In this document: piece by piece, positions 1 through 8,184 of the stretch
Position numbering within the stretch: position 1 is the stretch's first letter
How the letters are laid out: the number at the start of each line of letters is the position of its first letter
Assembly: GCF_025950085.1 (NCBI RefSeq)
Contig: NZ_JAPDDS010000008.1
Coordinates: 124,001-188,000, forward strand
Direction of reading: 5' to 3'
DNA: 64,000 nucleotides
Source: Luteolibacter flavescens
Lineage (GTDB): Bacteria > Verrucomicrobiota > Verrucomicrobiia > Verrucomicrobiales > Akkermansiaceae
The notes under the pieces: generated by a model
Told to the model about the DNA's origin: nothing
What the model saw: only the letters and a program-made list of their open reading frames with translations
Database searches by the model: none
Program-made: the position numbers and the translations under genes

Positions 1-736
1 AAAGATGCATCTGCCCGAAGCGGTCATTGCGATGATTGTCCGCCCCGGCGATCCAGATGACGAGATCCGGCGCGAAGGTATCGAGCGCGGCGGCCAGCGT
101 GCCGAAGAGCTGCTTGAGATACATCTCGCCCTCCACGTAGCGCACGGTCTCGACGTCCATCGAGCCCGCGACCTTCTTCGTCGGGTAGTTCCGCCCGACG
201 TGGATCGAGTAGGTGAAGACGCGCGGGTCATTGCCGAGGATCGCGGCGGTACCATTTCCCTGATGCGCATCGGTATCCACCACCATCACCTTGATGCCGG
301 GCTGCCTGCCCTGGAGATCGCGGATGGCGATGGCGACATCATTGAAAACACAATACCCCTCCCCGTGCTCGCGGAAGGCATGATGGGTGCCGCCGGCGAG
401 GCACACGGCCACGCCCTCGGCGAGGGCGGCGTGGCAGGTCTGGCGGGTGGCTTCCACCTCGGTCGCGCTGCGGTGGTAGAGCTGCGGCGTCACTGGCAGA
501 CCGAGCTGGATCTGCTCCTTCCGGTCCAGCATCCCGGAGTAGATCCGCTCGATGTAGCCGGTCTCGTGGACGGACTTGAGCAGGTGCGGATCCGCCACCT
601 TCACCTCCACGATTTCCTCCGGGCGCAGGATGCCGCCATCCAGCAGCATGTCCTTGGAAACACGGAACTTCTCCATCGGAAACGGGTGTCCCGAGGGCAG
701 CTTGAGTTCCAGATCCTGCGAGTAGAAGCAGCGCAT
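1..736 (-). CDS. Histone deacetylase family protein (3' end beyond window)
   Basis: The first 245 residues are visible, and the gene runs off the left edge. The family comprises zinc-dependent deacetylases acting on acetyl-lysine, acetylpolyamine or acetoin-related substrates. Visible motifs are GGTHHAF (His118/His119, the catalytic His pair), FNDVAIA, VDTDAHQGNGT (Asp156 and His158 as zinc ligands) and IAGADNRND (Asp233 as the third zinc ligand), so the active site looks intact. The ATG at 736 was chosen because the protein then begins directly with the fold (RCFYSQDLELKLPSGHP). No signal peptide is seen, so it should be cytoplasmic. It is divergent from the acetate-transport pair downstream, and a link to acetyl metabolism is possible but inferred. 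The exact substrate cannot be told from sequence. Confidence 0.88.
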   Translation of the reverse strand, partial: MRCFYSQDLELKLPSGHPFPMEKFRVSKDMLLDGGILRPEEIVEVKVADPHLLKSVHETGYIERIYSGMLDRKEQIQLGLPVTPQLYHRSATEVEATRQTCHAALAEGVAVCLAGGTHHAFREHGEGYCVFNDVAIAIRDLQGRQPGIKVMVVDTDAHQGNGTAAILGNDPRVFTYSIHVGRNYPTKKVAGSMDVETVRYVEGEMYLKQLFGTLAAALDTFAPDLVIWIAGADNHRNDRFGQMHL

Positions 737-1126
737 GGCGCAGGCCACGCAACCACACCCCCGGGCTATTGCCCAATGGTTTTTCTGATCTCAGAAAGGA
801 CTCGCGGCCCGGCCTCTCCATCCCCAGCTTCTACACGCGTGTATTCGTCTCACGCTTAACTACAAATGCCATCACGACCACAGTGGATCTTGGTTTGGCG
901 CGTAGGTAGCTCGTTGGCCGCCTGCATGTTGTCTCATTGGGATCACATTGAAAACGGGACGATTCGGAAGGAAACGGTCGAGACTCCGTTCACCGACGAA
1001 TCATCAACACTTTCCGACGATGCCTTTTCGCATCTGGGCGTGGAGCGGGGGATCAGGTCCGCAGAGAATAAAGGTCCGGGCTCCGGCTGCCCGCTTGATT
1101 CCCCGTGACATCACACCGTTGGGATT
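737..1126. other. Intergenic region with one short palindrome
   Basis: No convincing gene is present between the divergent deacetylase and DUF485 genes. Frames of 60-80 codons exist but lack family resemblance or a start context. At 782-797 there is a perfect 7-base inverted repeat with a 2-base spacer (TTTCTGA-TC-TCAGAAA), 46 bases upstream of the deacetylase start. It could be an operator for that gene; this is inference only. Confidence 0.4.
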
Positions 1127-1155
1127 TTGACAGCCTTCCGCGCCGCTGGTAGGGC
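1127..1155 (+). promoter_or_regulatory. Predicted promoter of the DUF485-actP operon
   Basis: An exact TTGACA (-35, 1127-1132) is followed after 17 bases by TAGGGC (-10, 1150-1155). The expected transcription start falls about six bases before the ATG at 1168, so the 5' leader would be almost absent. No Shine-Dalgarno sequence precedes the ATG, consistent with near-leaderless translation. Confidence 0.55.
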
Positions 1156-1167
1156 TCACGGAATCCC

Positions 1168-1497
1168 ATGGCAAACCCAACCCAACCCGACTGGGAAGCC
1201 CTCGCCAGGCTGCCCGCATTCCACGAGCTGCTCGCTGCCAAGCGGCGCTTCATCGTCCCGGCGACGATCTTTTTCCTGATCTACTACATGACCCTGCCGG
1301 TGCTGATCGGCTACTTCCCGGAAATGATGAAGCAGCCCCTGGTGGGCAAGGTGAACGGGGCCTACCTCTTCGCTTTCTCGCAGTTCCTCATGACCTTCGG
1401 CATGGCGTGGCTCTACATGCGGACGGCGCGGAAATGGGACGCCATGGAGCACGCGTTGCTCGCCTCGATCGAATCCAAGCCGAACGCCAACGCCTGA
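1168..1497 (+). CDS. DUF485 family inner-membrane protein (YjcH-like)
   Basis: A 109-residue protein with two hydrophobic segments (about residues 28-50 and 62-84) and the DUF485 layout: an N-terminal WEALARLPAFHELLAAKRRFI segment before the first helix and a short polar tail. In E. coli and many others this small protein (yjcH) is encoded immediately upstream of the acetate permease actP, and the same order occurs here with a 4-base gap. It probably assists or accompanies the symporter, but its molecular role in the family is not established. A predicted promoter sits just upstream. Confidence 0.88.
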   Translation: MANPTQPDWEALARLPAFHELLAAKRRFIVPATIFFLIYYMTLPVLIGYFPEMMKQPLVGKVNGAYLFAFSQFLMTFGMAWLYMRTARKWDAMEHALLASIESKPNANA

Positions 1498-1501
1498 ACC
1501 G

Positions 1502-3115
1502 ATGCCCTCCGCCATCACCCCGATGCTCTCCGCCATCCAGTTCACCCCGGCGCTGTGGATGTTCCTCGCCTTCGTGGCGCTCACGCTGGTCATCACCTAC
1601 TTCAGCGCGCGAAAGGCCACCGGCTCCGCCAGCTACTTCGCCGCCGGCCGCTCGATCAAGGGCTGGCAAAACGGCCTGGCCGTGGCCGGTGACTACATGA
1701 GCGCCGCCAGCTTCCTCGGCATCTCCGGCATGATCGCCTTCAAGGGCTACGACGGCTTCATGTACTCCGTCGGCTTCCTCGTCGCCTACCTCACCGTGCT
1801 GCTGCTGGTCGCGGAGCCGCTGCGGAATGCCGGGAAATACACCATGGCGGACCTGCTCGCCTACCGCATGAGCCCGCGGCCCGTGCGTGCGATGGCCTCG
1901 CTGAGCACCTTGGTCGTTTCCATCATCTACATGATCGCCCAGATGGTCGGCTCCGGCGTGATCATCAAGGAACTCATCCATGTGGAATTCGCCCCTGCCG
2001 TCGTCGGCGTGGGCGTGCTGATGCTCGTCTATGTGGTCTTCGGCGGCATGCTGGCCACCACCTGGGTGCAGATCATCAAGGCGCTGCTGCTCATGGGCGG
2101 GGCCTTCGCGCTGAGCTGGCTGGTGCTGGGCCAACACGACTACAGCATGACGAAATTCTTCCACGCCGTGGCACACGCCGACTACGCGGGCACCGCCGAG
2201 CCGAAGAACCTGCTCGATCCCGGCCTGAAATTCGGCGCCGCGGTGAATCCGTGGGGGCCGCTCGACTTCATCTCGCTGGCGCTGGGGCTGGTGCTGGGCA
2301 CGGCGGGTCTGCCGCACATCCTCGTGCGCTTCTACACCGTGCCGGATGCAAAAACGGCGCGGGTCAGCGTCGCGTGGGCCATCGGGGTCATCGGCGTCTT
2401 CTACATCCTCACCACCTTCTTCGGCTTCGGTGCCGCCACGGTGCTCGAGAAGTCCGCGATCCTCACGCCGGACGGCAAGGAGAACACGAACATGGTCGCG
2501 CCCATCCTCGCGCAGGCGCTGGGCGGCGAACTCTTCTTCGCCTTCATCAGCGCCGTCGCCTTTGCCACGATCCTCGCCGTGGTGGCGGGCCTCACGATGA
2601 GCGCGAGCACGTCCTTCGCCCATGACTTCTACTCGAATGTCATGCATCACGGGAAGGAATCGAAGCCCGGTCAGGAAGTCCGCGTCGCGCGCATCACCGC
2701 GTTCTTCGTCGGCGCGGTCAGCATCGCCATCGCCATCTTCATGGGGCCGACCGCGAATGCCGCCTTCCTCGTCGGCCTCGCCTTCGCCGTGGCCGCATCG
2801 GCGAACCTGCCGGTGATCCTCTTCTCGGTCTTCTGGAAGCGCTTCAATACCGCGGGCGCCGTGGCCGGTCTCGGCACGGGTCTCGCCTCCGCCATCATCC
2901 TCATCCTGCTCAGCCCGAATGGCATCTTCGGCAAGGCTGGCGCGATCTTCCCGCTGGAGAATCCCGGGATCGTCAGCATCCCGCTCGGCTTCCTCGGCGC
3001 ATGGCTGGGCACCATCCTGAGCAAGCCGGATCCGGAGTCCGAAGCGAAATTCGCCGAGCTGAATTTCCGCGCGCAGACCGGCCTCGGCGCAGAGAAGGCG
3101 GGAAGCGGGCATTGA
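1502..3115 (+). CDS. actP: Cation/acetate symporter, sodium:solute symporter family (ActP-like)
   Basis: A 537-residue polytopic membrane protein of the sodium:solute symporter family. It has about 13 hydrophobic helices and the characteristic early segment FAAGRSIKGWQNGLAVAGDYMSAASFLGISG, as in ActP. It should import acetate or similar short-chain monocarboxylates with a cation. The preceding DUF485 gene, 4 bases away, is the usual operon partner and supports the acetate assignment over other family members. The length agrees with ActP (about 550 residues). No deviation from the family is apparent. Confidence 0.9.
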   Translation: MPSAITPMLSAIQFTPALWMFLAFVALTLVITYFSARKATGSASYFAAGRSIKGWQNGLAVAGDYMSAASFLGISGMIAFKGYDGFMYSVGFLVAYLTVLLLVAEPLRNAGKYTMADLLAYRMSPRPVRAMASLSTLVVSIIYMIAQMVGSGVIIKELIHVEFAPAVVGVGVLMLVYVVFGGMLATTWVQIIKALLLMGGAFALSWLVLGQHDYSMTKFFHAVAHADYAGTAEPKNLLDPGLKFGAAVNPWGPLDFISLALGLVLGTAGLPHILVRFYTVPDAKTARVSVAWAIGVIGVFYILTTFFGFGAATVLEKSAILTPDGKENTNMVAPILAQALGGELFFAFISAVAFATILAVVAGLTMSASTSFAHDFYSNVMHHGKESKPGQEVRVARITAFFVGAVSIAIAIFMGPTANAAFLVGLAFAVAASANLPVILFSVFWKRFNTAGAVAGLGTGLASAIILILLSPNGIFGKAGAIFPLENPGIVSIPLGFLGAWLGTILSKPDPESEAKFAELNFRAQTGLGAEKAGSGH

Positions 3116-3118
3116 TCC

Positions 3119-3559
3119 ATGCCGTCGTCATTCCAACTTCAGACCGCATCGCGGCGAAAATGGGAGCTCACCGGAGCCATCATTCTGACCGTGGTTTTCA
3201 CCGGCTATCTGGTGGCCTCACGGCAGGATCCCGGCAGGCTGCCACTCGCCGTGATGCTCGGCATCTGCGCCATCCTGAAGTGGGTGCGGTGGCACCTGCT
3301 CGCAAGGGCACTGGACGCCTGGATCGGAGTCGATGACTCCGGCATCCACTTCTCGCCGCCGGACTTCTGGAAGGTGGAGGAGATCCGATGGGACGAGCTG
3401 ACGGGGATGAAAGTCGGCCGACGGTCCATCTGGCTCGCCTATCGGCAAAATGGAATGGAGAGAAACCGGGACATCTCCCGGGCAGATCTCGCAACCCGCG
3501 ATGAGAAGGATCTGCTCGCCCTCATCGGGGGCAAGCTCCCGACGAGCGGGTCGTCATAG
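3119..3559 (+). CDS. Hypothetical two-helix membrane protein with cytoplasmic tail
   Basis: A 146-residue protein starting 3 bases after the actP stop, so probably cotranscribed. After a basic N-terminus there are two adjacent hydrophobic helices (about residues 19-35 and 43-58). They are followed by a soluble C-terminal half (WIGVDDSGIHFSPPDFWKVEEIRWDELTGMKV) that resembles the small PH-like beta domains of bacterial membrane-anchored proteins. I do not recognise a named family. A role alongside the transporter is possible but rests only on adjacency. Confidence 0.6.
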   Translation: MPSSFQLQTASRRKWELTGAIILTVVFTGYLVASRQDPGRLPLAVMLGICAILKWVRWHLLARALDAWIGVDDSGIHFSPPDFWKVEEIRWDELTGMKVGRRSIWLAYRQNGMERNRDISRADLATRDEKDLLALIGGKLPTSGSS

Positions 3560-3603
3560 CATCGGGAAAAAGAAGGCCGCCTGATCCACCCGAGCCGGGA
3601 GAC

Positions 3604-4140
3604 TCAGGCCCCTCCGTTTATCTGCTGGATCAGCATCTTGCGACGCCTCTCGTATTCCGTCTTCATGCCGTGGATGATGCGCCCCTTGTCCATTTCGCTG
3701 CGGAAGCCGTGAATGACAAACCAGACCGCCACCGAAGCAATCAGCAGCCCCAACCACCAAGCTTCGGAGATCAGCACGCTCAGGCTGACAACCACCCCGA
3801 CCAGCCCGATTCCAAGCAGGCCATTCGGCACTTGACGGCCACGCTCGTCACGGGGATCGACACGGGCTTCGTATCTGGCCCATGCCTCGTCGAGACGCTT
3901 CAGGTCGGCATGTAGCCGCAGCACCTCGACATCCCGTTCTATCTTCTTGGTCCGTCGCTCAATGCCTTCGATGAGGCGGGTATGGGTCGTCGCGTGATCT
4001 TCGACGATCTCCAACCGGGCGCTGCAGTAGTTGCACGTCAGGAAGCGGATTCCCTCGGTCACGGGCAAAGTGGCACCGCAGCCTTGGCAGCACAATTGGC
4101 GGACGGTGGCATTCACGATGAGCGCCTTTTCCCATATCAT
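3604..4140 (-). CDS. Zinc-ribbon membrane protein of unknown function
   Basis: A 178-residue protein with an N-terminal zinc ribbon (CCQGCG ... CNYC, about residues 16-42), a charged coiled-coil-like stretch (residues 55-100) and two adjacent transmembrane helices (about 115-150). The basic tail should face the cytoplasm. Such ribbon-plus-two-helix proteins are common and uncharacterised. The start is uncertain: the ATG at 4140 has no ribosome site, whereas a GTG at 4116 (eight codons later) is preceded by AAAAGG at good spacing and may be the true start. It is convergent with the preceding gene and divergent from the next. Confidence 0.65.
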   Translation of the reverse strand: MIWEKALIVNATVRQLCCQGCGATLPVTEGIRFLTCNYCSARLEIVEDHATTHTRLIEGIERRTKKIERDVEVLRLHADLKRLDEAWARYEARVDPRDERGRQVPNGLLGIGLVGVVVSLSVLISEAWWLGLLIASVAVWFVIHGFRSEMDKGRIIHGMKTEYERRRKMLIQQINGGA

Positions 4141-4223
4141 GCCGATGAAGGGCAATGGGAAACCTGCCACCGATCTTGGAATCACCCCCTTGCCAAGGTG
4201 CCGGTCCTGCCGCACATGAAGGC

Positions 4224-5015
4224 ATGCGCTGGACCTTGGTATTGCCGCTGATCTGCCACTTCGCCACGGCGGGCGAGCTGGCATTCCCATCGCCTGCGGC
4301 ATCCGTCGAGCAGGCCTTCCCACTGGGCAATGGCTCGCTCTTCACCCGGCTCAATGGCGACACGAAGCGCGAGGTCTATCCGCTCTGGACGGAGGTGGCG
4401 AAGACCGGGGAAGCGGCTGATGAGAAAGCACCGTCCCTCGGCTTCACCGGCACGACGCGCGCCGAGCTCACCTTCGACTGGCTGAATGCGGAGGGCGAGG
4501 TGACCGGCTACAAGCGCAGGCTCGATCTCAAGGACGGCCTCTCGGTCGTCACCTTCAAGCGCGGCGGCGTGGGCTTTACCTGGACGACCTTCGTTTCGAA
4601 GCCGGACGATCTGATGGTGCTCCACCTGCGGACGGACAAGCCGGGCGCACTGAGCTTCCGCGTGCAGCTTTCAGCAAAGGACCAGCAGGCGAAGGTGGAG
4701 GACCGCCGGGTGCTGACCTTGCAGGCCGGTGACTTCTCCGCCCGCGCGTGGATCTATCCCATGGAGTCCGAGGTGACGCCCGGCGAAAACCAGATCACCG
4801 TGATGGGCGAGGGCGAGGCGCTGATCATTCTCGCCGCCAGCGATGACCCGAAGGACATCGCGCACCTCCCCGACCGGCTGAAGAAGCTCGCCGGTGAAGA
4901 TCACCCGGACACCTTCGCGCTGTGGAGCGGTCTGCTGGAGCGTCAGGACAAGTCTTACCGCGAGGCCAACAAGGCCGCTGATCTGGCCGGGCATCTGGAG
5001 GCGATCCGGAAGTAA
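4224..5015 (+). CDS. Secreted GH95-like N-terminal-domain protein, truncated relative to the family
   Basis: A 263-residue protein with a signal peptide (MRWTLVLPLICHFATAGEL). The mature N-terminus (EQAFPLGNGSLFTRLNGDTKREVYPLWTE) and the following beta-rich region resemble the N-terminal beta-sandwich of glycoside hydrolase family 95 (alpha-L-fucosidases and relatives, usually 700-800 residues). The (alpha/alpha)6 catalytic barrel is absent, so it cannot be a working GH95 enzyme by itself. It ends in a plausible helical tail, and no continuing frame for the missing part follows. It may be a stand-alone carbohydrate-binding protein or a gene remnant. The start at 4224 was preferred over an upstream ATG because only this one gives a signal peptide. 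Confidence 0.55.
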   Translation: MRWTLVLPLICHFATAGELAFPSPAASVEQAFPLGNGSLFTRLNGDTKREVYPLWTEVAKTGEAADEKAPSLGFTGTTRAELTFDWLNAEGEVTGYKRRLDLKDGLSVVTFKRGGVGFTWTTFVSKPDDLMVLHLRTDKPGALSFRVQLSAKDQQAKVEDRRVLTLQAGDFSARAWIYPMESEVTPGENQITVMGEGEALIILAASDDPKDIAHLPDRLKKLAGEDHPDTFALWSGLLERQDKSYREANKAADLAGHLEAIRK

Positions 5016-5047
5016 GTAAGCGGCCCCGCATCAGTTCGTGAATGTAG

Positions 5048-5093
5048 CTGGAGCGTCTCGCTCCAGTCCGTTGAGGGGGCGTCTCGCCCCCTC
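5048..5093. repeat. Pair of REP-like hairpins
   Basis: There are two adjacent perfect palindromes. One is CTGGAGCG-TCT-CGCTCCAG (5048-5066) and the other is GAGGGGGCG-TCT-CGCCCCCTC (5073-5093). Both have the same core GCG-TCT-CGC with a three-base loop. A near copy of the first, including the flanking GTAG, lies inverted at 29984-30006. There is no T-run, so these are not ordinary terminators. They look like short repetitive extragenic palindromes. Confidence 0.6.
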
Positions 5094-5188
5094 TTCAAGC
5101 TCCGGGGCTGTGTCAAAAGGCCGGGGCGGAAGATGCTCCTTTTAGATAGACTTGCCCGGGTGGGCTGGCTGACAGTTTTTTGCAACTG

Positions 5189-6118
5189 ATGAACCGGGTA
5201 ACAAGTCGAGTCATTGCGATTTCAGGGGTCGGGGCGCTGTGCCTTTTGACCTTCTGGCTGGGCAAGGTCCAAGGAGGCAAAGAAGCTCAGGGGGGCAACG
5301 AGGTCCAGAGCGGCAACGAGGTCCAGAGCGGCGACGATGCCTTCGAGAGAGGCGCGAAGCTGGAAAGGGAGCGCGCCGCATGGCTGCGGGCTGCCGAAAG
5401 CAATATGCAGGCAAAGCTGCTCGACGCCGGAAGCAACGATTGGTTGAAGGCGAACCTTGAGAACAGCATGTGGACATCATTTGCTCTGCTGGACGACCTG
5501 ATCCAGAATCCGGACGCATCACCAGAGGAACGAAAAGCAGCAAGCAACGTGCTGCCGAGGTTGGTCGAGTATTTCCATAGGCATCCGAAGACGATCAAAG
5601 CACCGGAAGAAAGCCGGCTTTCCGAGGATGTGGCCAAGCGACTGAAGGACGAGGAGATCGCTTCGAAAGGAGATCCAGCAAAGAAGAAGATCCTCAGGGA
5701 ACTCCGGGAGGCATCGAAGGAGCCGATGCAGCAAATGGACAGCGTCATTGGCTCCGCCCGTCAGCAAGCCCACAATCTGGACTTGGACACATTGGAGGTT
5801 CTGAATCGCCATATCGCGAACCGAAATTTCCCCGGCCATTCCCAATCCGCCGCCGGGGTCACCTTCATGATGCCGAGCGATTCAGGAGGTGGCGGTTCGT
5901 CCGACAAGGATTTCCACTACAATGGCAAGAAGATCCGCGTGACCTTCAAAGCCGGCAAGCTCAGGGTGAATGACCAGGACTTCGGCTTGGTCGAGAAGGG
6001 TGCGACCATCGACCTGCGCATGATCGGCCGTGTTTTTGTGGATGACACCGAGCGACATCCGGTGCCTCAGGAAGACGCTCAAGCCGCGCCGCCCGCTGGT
6101 GACAAGCCATCGGACTGA
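5189..6118 (+). CDS. Hypothetical protein with N-terminal membrane anchor
   Basis: A 309-residue protein with one N-terminal hydrophobic helix (VIAISGVGALCLLTFWLGK). A low-complexity linker containing an in-frame 18-base tandem duplication (5294-5329, giving GNEVQS twice) follows. The next part is a long, charged, mostly helical domain, and a small beta-rich C-terminal segment ends the protein (DFHYNGKKIRVTFKAGKLRVNDQDFGLVEKGATIDLRMIGRVFV in pieces). It is probably periplasmic and anchored in the inner membrane. I recognise no family. A TTG three codons upstream is an alternative start, and neither start has a ribosome site. Confidence 0.6.
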   Translation: MNRVTSRVIAISGVGALCLLTFWLGKVQGGKEAQGGNEVQSGNEVQSGDDAFERGAKLERERAAWLRAAESNMQAKLLDAGSNDWLKANLENSMWTSFALLDDLIQNPDASPEERKAASNVLPRLVEYFHRHPKTIKAPEESRLSEDVAKRLKDEEIASKGDPAKKKILRELREASKEPMQQMDSVIGSARQQAHNLDLDTLEVLNRHIANRNFPGHSQSAAGVTFMMPSDSGGGGSSDKDFHYNGKKIRVTFKAGKLRVNDQDFGLVEKGATIDLRMIGRVFVDDTERHPVPQEDAQAAPPAGDKPSD

Positions 6119-6217
6119 CTCCCGATACGATTCCGCCGCTTCCGGAAGAAAGACTGCTTGCACGGAACGGGTGGATTCGATGGTGCACGGAGGCACCTGG
6201 CATCGCCCTGAGGTTCT

Positions 6218-6673
6218 TTAGCGGCTCAGGCCTTCCTGATAGACGAGCTTGAAGCCTGCCTGATTCAGCACGCCGGTGGCGAAGTCGTAGTCCTCGACGT
6301 GCAGCGCCAGCAGCGTGTGCCGCTTTGGCGAGGGCAGCAGCGCGTAGGCGAAGTCGATATTCGTCTCGGCCACCATCAGGGTATCGAGCACCGGCAGCAG
6401 CCCGGGACCGGACTCCAGCAGGGAGAGCACGACCAGCTCGCAGGTCGTGTGCGGGATGCCCTTTTCCACGAAGATCTCCTCCGCCGCATCCGGATCCGTC
6501 ACCACCAGGCGCGCGATGGTCGCGTCGCGGGAGTCCTGCACGCTGATGCCCACCACCTCGATGGCGGAGGACCGCAGCAGCTTCACCAGCGAGGCCAGCG
6601 CACCGGCACGGTTCGGGAGCAGCACGGAAAATTGCTTCACCGGGCTCCCCGGGTCGATCGTCTTGGCGGGCAT
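6218..6673 (-). CDS. Tandem ACT-domain protein
   Basis: A 151-residue cytoplasmic protein made almost entirely of two ACT-type regulatory folds. The first is about residues 12-80 (FSVLLPNRAGALASLVKLLRSSAIEVVGISV), and the second is about 81-147 (LVVLSLLESGPGLLPVLDTLMVAETNIDFAYALL). ACT domains bind amino acids or other small ligands and usually control metabolic enzymes. No enzyme domain is attached, so this is a free-standing regulator or sensor with an unknown partner. It lies 13 bases downstream of the ankyrin lipoprotein gene on the same strand, so the two may be cotranscribed. Confidence 0.8.
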   Translation of the reverse strand: MPAKTIDPGSPVKQFSVLLPNRAGALASLVKLLRSSAIEVVGISVQDSRDATIARLVVTDPDAAEEIFVEKGIPHTTCELVVLSLLESGPGLLPVLDTLMVAETNIDFAYALLPSPKRHTLLALHVEDYDFATGVLNQAGFKLVYQEGLSR

Positions 6674-6686
6674 GGATGGGTATTGC

Positions 6687-8177
6687 TCAACCCCGCGGGC
6701 CGCGGAGCGGAACCGTTATTACCTCACCTGTGCCACGATTCTCAATCACCATTTGATTCGGCCGCACGTCAGTCACGACATACTCGGTGCCGTCCGAAGC
6801 GCTGAATCTCTGCCCGGCCTTTGCCACAAAATGCCTCCCCTGCCCGTCTTCCACCAGCGCCACGGGATCGTGTGCGGTCGGCTCGACGCCGGAGATCAGC
6901 TCCCGCTTTCTCCCCGTCGCGGGGTCCTCGATCTCCACCACGGAGACCTCCACCTGATCCGGCTGGTCCTTCAGGTCCTGCACGCGGCTGTCCACCCGCA
7001 CAACCTTGAGCCGTGATCCGGGAATGGTCGCACCCTCGGTGATCTCCTGCACGCCGCCGCCGGACATCCGCAGTGTGGCCGTCTGGCCCTGCACGGACTC
7101 CACGCGCATCGGCAGATCCTTCTGGCGATAGGCCCGCATCACGAGCGGCGCGATGGACTTCTCCCCGGCAGACACCTCGACGCGCTGGCGCGCCACCGGC
7201 TCCAGCACCACGCCCTCCAGCAGTGCGGGGGCAGATCCTGCCGGCTGTCCGGCGACCGGCTTGTTCCATGGCAGGCCGGTCGTTTCGCCCGGGGCTGTGG
7301 GGGTGGCTGGCGTGCCGGAGGAAGCGGCTGCCGCTTCCTTCTCCGTCACCTTTGCAAGCATCTCCGCGCCGAGATCGACGGGCTCCTCCAGTGCAAATTC
7401 GTCCTCTGCGGGCGCTTCCGCCAGGCGCAGCGCCAGCTCCTCGTGGCCAGCCTCGCGAGCCATGTCGGCAGCGATGCGACCGTCATCATCCATCGAGAAG
7501 CGGTTCGCCCCCACCTCCAGCAGCATGTCCACCGCCTCGATGTGGCCATTCTCCGCAGCCAGCATCAGCGGGGTACGACCGTCTTCCATGCGGGCATAGA
7601 TCGATGCCCCGTAATTCGTCAGCGCGTCGATCACCGAGGCCTTGCCCTCCAGCGAGGCCACCAGCAGGGCGTCATCGAGCTTGTCGCGATCGTAGGGAGC
7701 GAGCTCGCCCACCATGTCCCCGCGGCCTTCCTTCACGGCCAGCATCAGCGGCTTGAAGCCATGGGCGTCGCGCCTGTGGGCATCGGCCTTTTGGGAAAGG
7801 AGATAGCGCACCATCTCCGGCGTGCCGCGCATCACGGCCACCATCAGCGGCGTGCGATCCTCCGCGCCGGTGACATCCACAGGCACCTTGCGATCCAGCA
7901 GGAAGTCTGCGGCCTTCTTCGCCCCTGCCCCGGCGGCAGCGTGCAGCGCCGTGTCACCGGCTTCATTCCGCGTGTCCACCGCGATCCCGCTGGTGACGAG
8001 CTTCTCCAGCGCGGTGAGGTCATCGGTCTCCGCCGCGCGAAAAAACGCCTCGGGCGTGAGATCGTAGCCGCTTTCTTGGAGCGTCTGCTTCGCGGCTTCC
8101 TCGCGGCTCTTGCAGCCTGTCAGGCAGAGTAGTGGTGACGTGCCGGCGAGCAGCAGCGCGAGGGTTTTCCCGTTCAT
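6687..8177 (-). CDS. Ankyrin-repeat lipoprotein
   Basis: A 496-residue exported lipoprotein with signal peptide MNGKTLALLLAGTSPLLCLTGC and lipobox LTGC (Cys22). Residues about 45-250 contain six ankyrin repeats (for example GDTALHAAAGAGAKKAADFLLD and GRTPLMLAAENGHIEAVDMLLEVGA). A Pro/Ala-rich linker carrying LPWNKPVAGQ follows. The C-terminal 180 residues appear to form several short beta domains (YRQKDLPMRVESVQGQTATLRM; DPVALVEDGQGRHFVAKAGQRF). Ankyrin repeats mediate protein binding, so a periplasmic scaffold role is likely. The LPWNKPVAGQ motif is also present in the small lipoprotein at 16156-16335. A near-consensus promoter seven bases before the ATG fixes the start. Confidence 0.85.
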   Translation of the reverse strand: MNGKTLALLLAGTSPLLCLTGCKSREEAAKQTLQESGYDLTPEAFFRAAETDDLTALEKLVTSGIAVDTRNEAGDTALHAAAGAGAKKAADFLLDRKVPVDVTGAEDRTPLMVAVMRGTPEMVRYLLSQKADAHRRDAHGFKPLMLAVKEGRGDMVGELAPYDRDKLDDALLVASLEGKASVIDALTNYGASIYARMEDGRTPLMLAAENGHIEAVDMLLEVGANRFSMDDDGRIAADMAREAGHEELALRLAEAPAEDEFALEEPVDLGAEMLAKVTEKEAAAASSGTPATPTAPGETTGLPWNKPVAGQPAGSAPALLEGVVLEPVARQRVEVSAGEKSIAPLVMRAYRQKDLPMRVESVQGQTATLRMSGGGVQEITEGATIPGSRLKVVRVDSRVQDLKDQPDQVEVSVVEIEDPATGRKRELISGVEPTAHDPVALVEDGQGRHFVAKAGQRFSASDGTEYVVTDVRPNQMVIENRGTGEVITVPLRGPRG

Positions 8178-8184
8178 GCGCGCG

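Noticed and set aside
5-859. 284-codon plus-strand frame across the deacetylase gene
   Set aside because: Antisense to a gene with intact catalytic motifs; His/Asp/Arg-rich composition typical of a GC-rich shadow frame.
866-1108. 80-codon frame in the 737-1126 gap
   Set aside because: No start context, family resemblance or codon bias like the neighbours.
1388-3112. 574-codon minus-strand frame opposite actP
   Set aside because: Long only because of GC-rich third positions; highly charged nonsense composition opposite a clear transporter.
5294-5329. 18-base tandem repeat as a regulatory or mobile feature
   Set aside because: In-frame duplication in a low-complexity linker of a coding gene; adds six residues and needs no other explanation.
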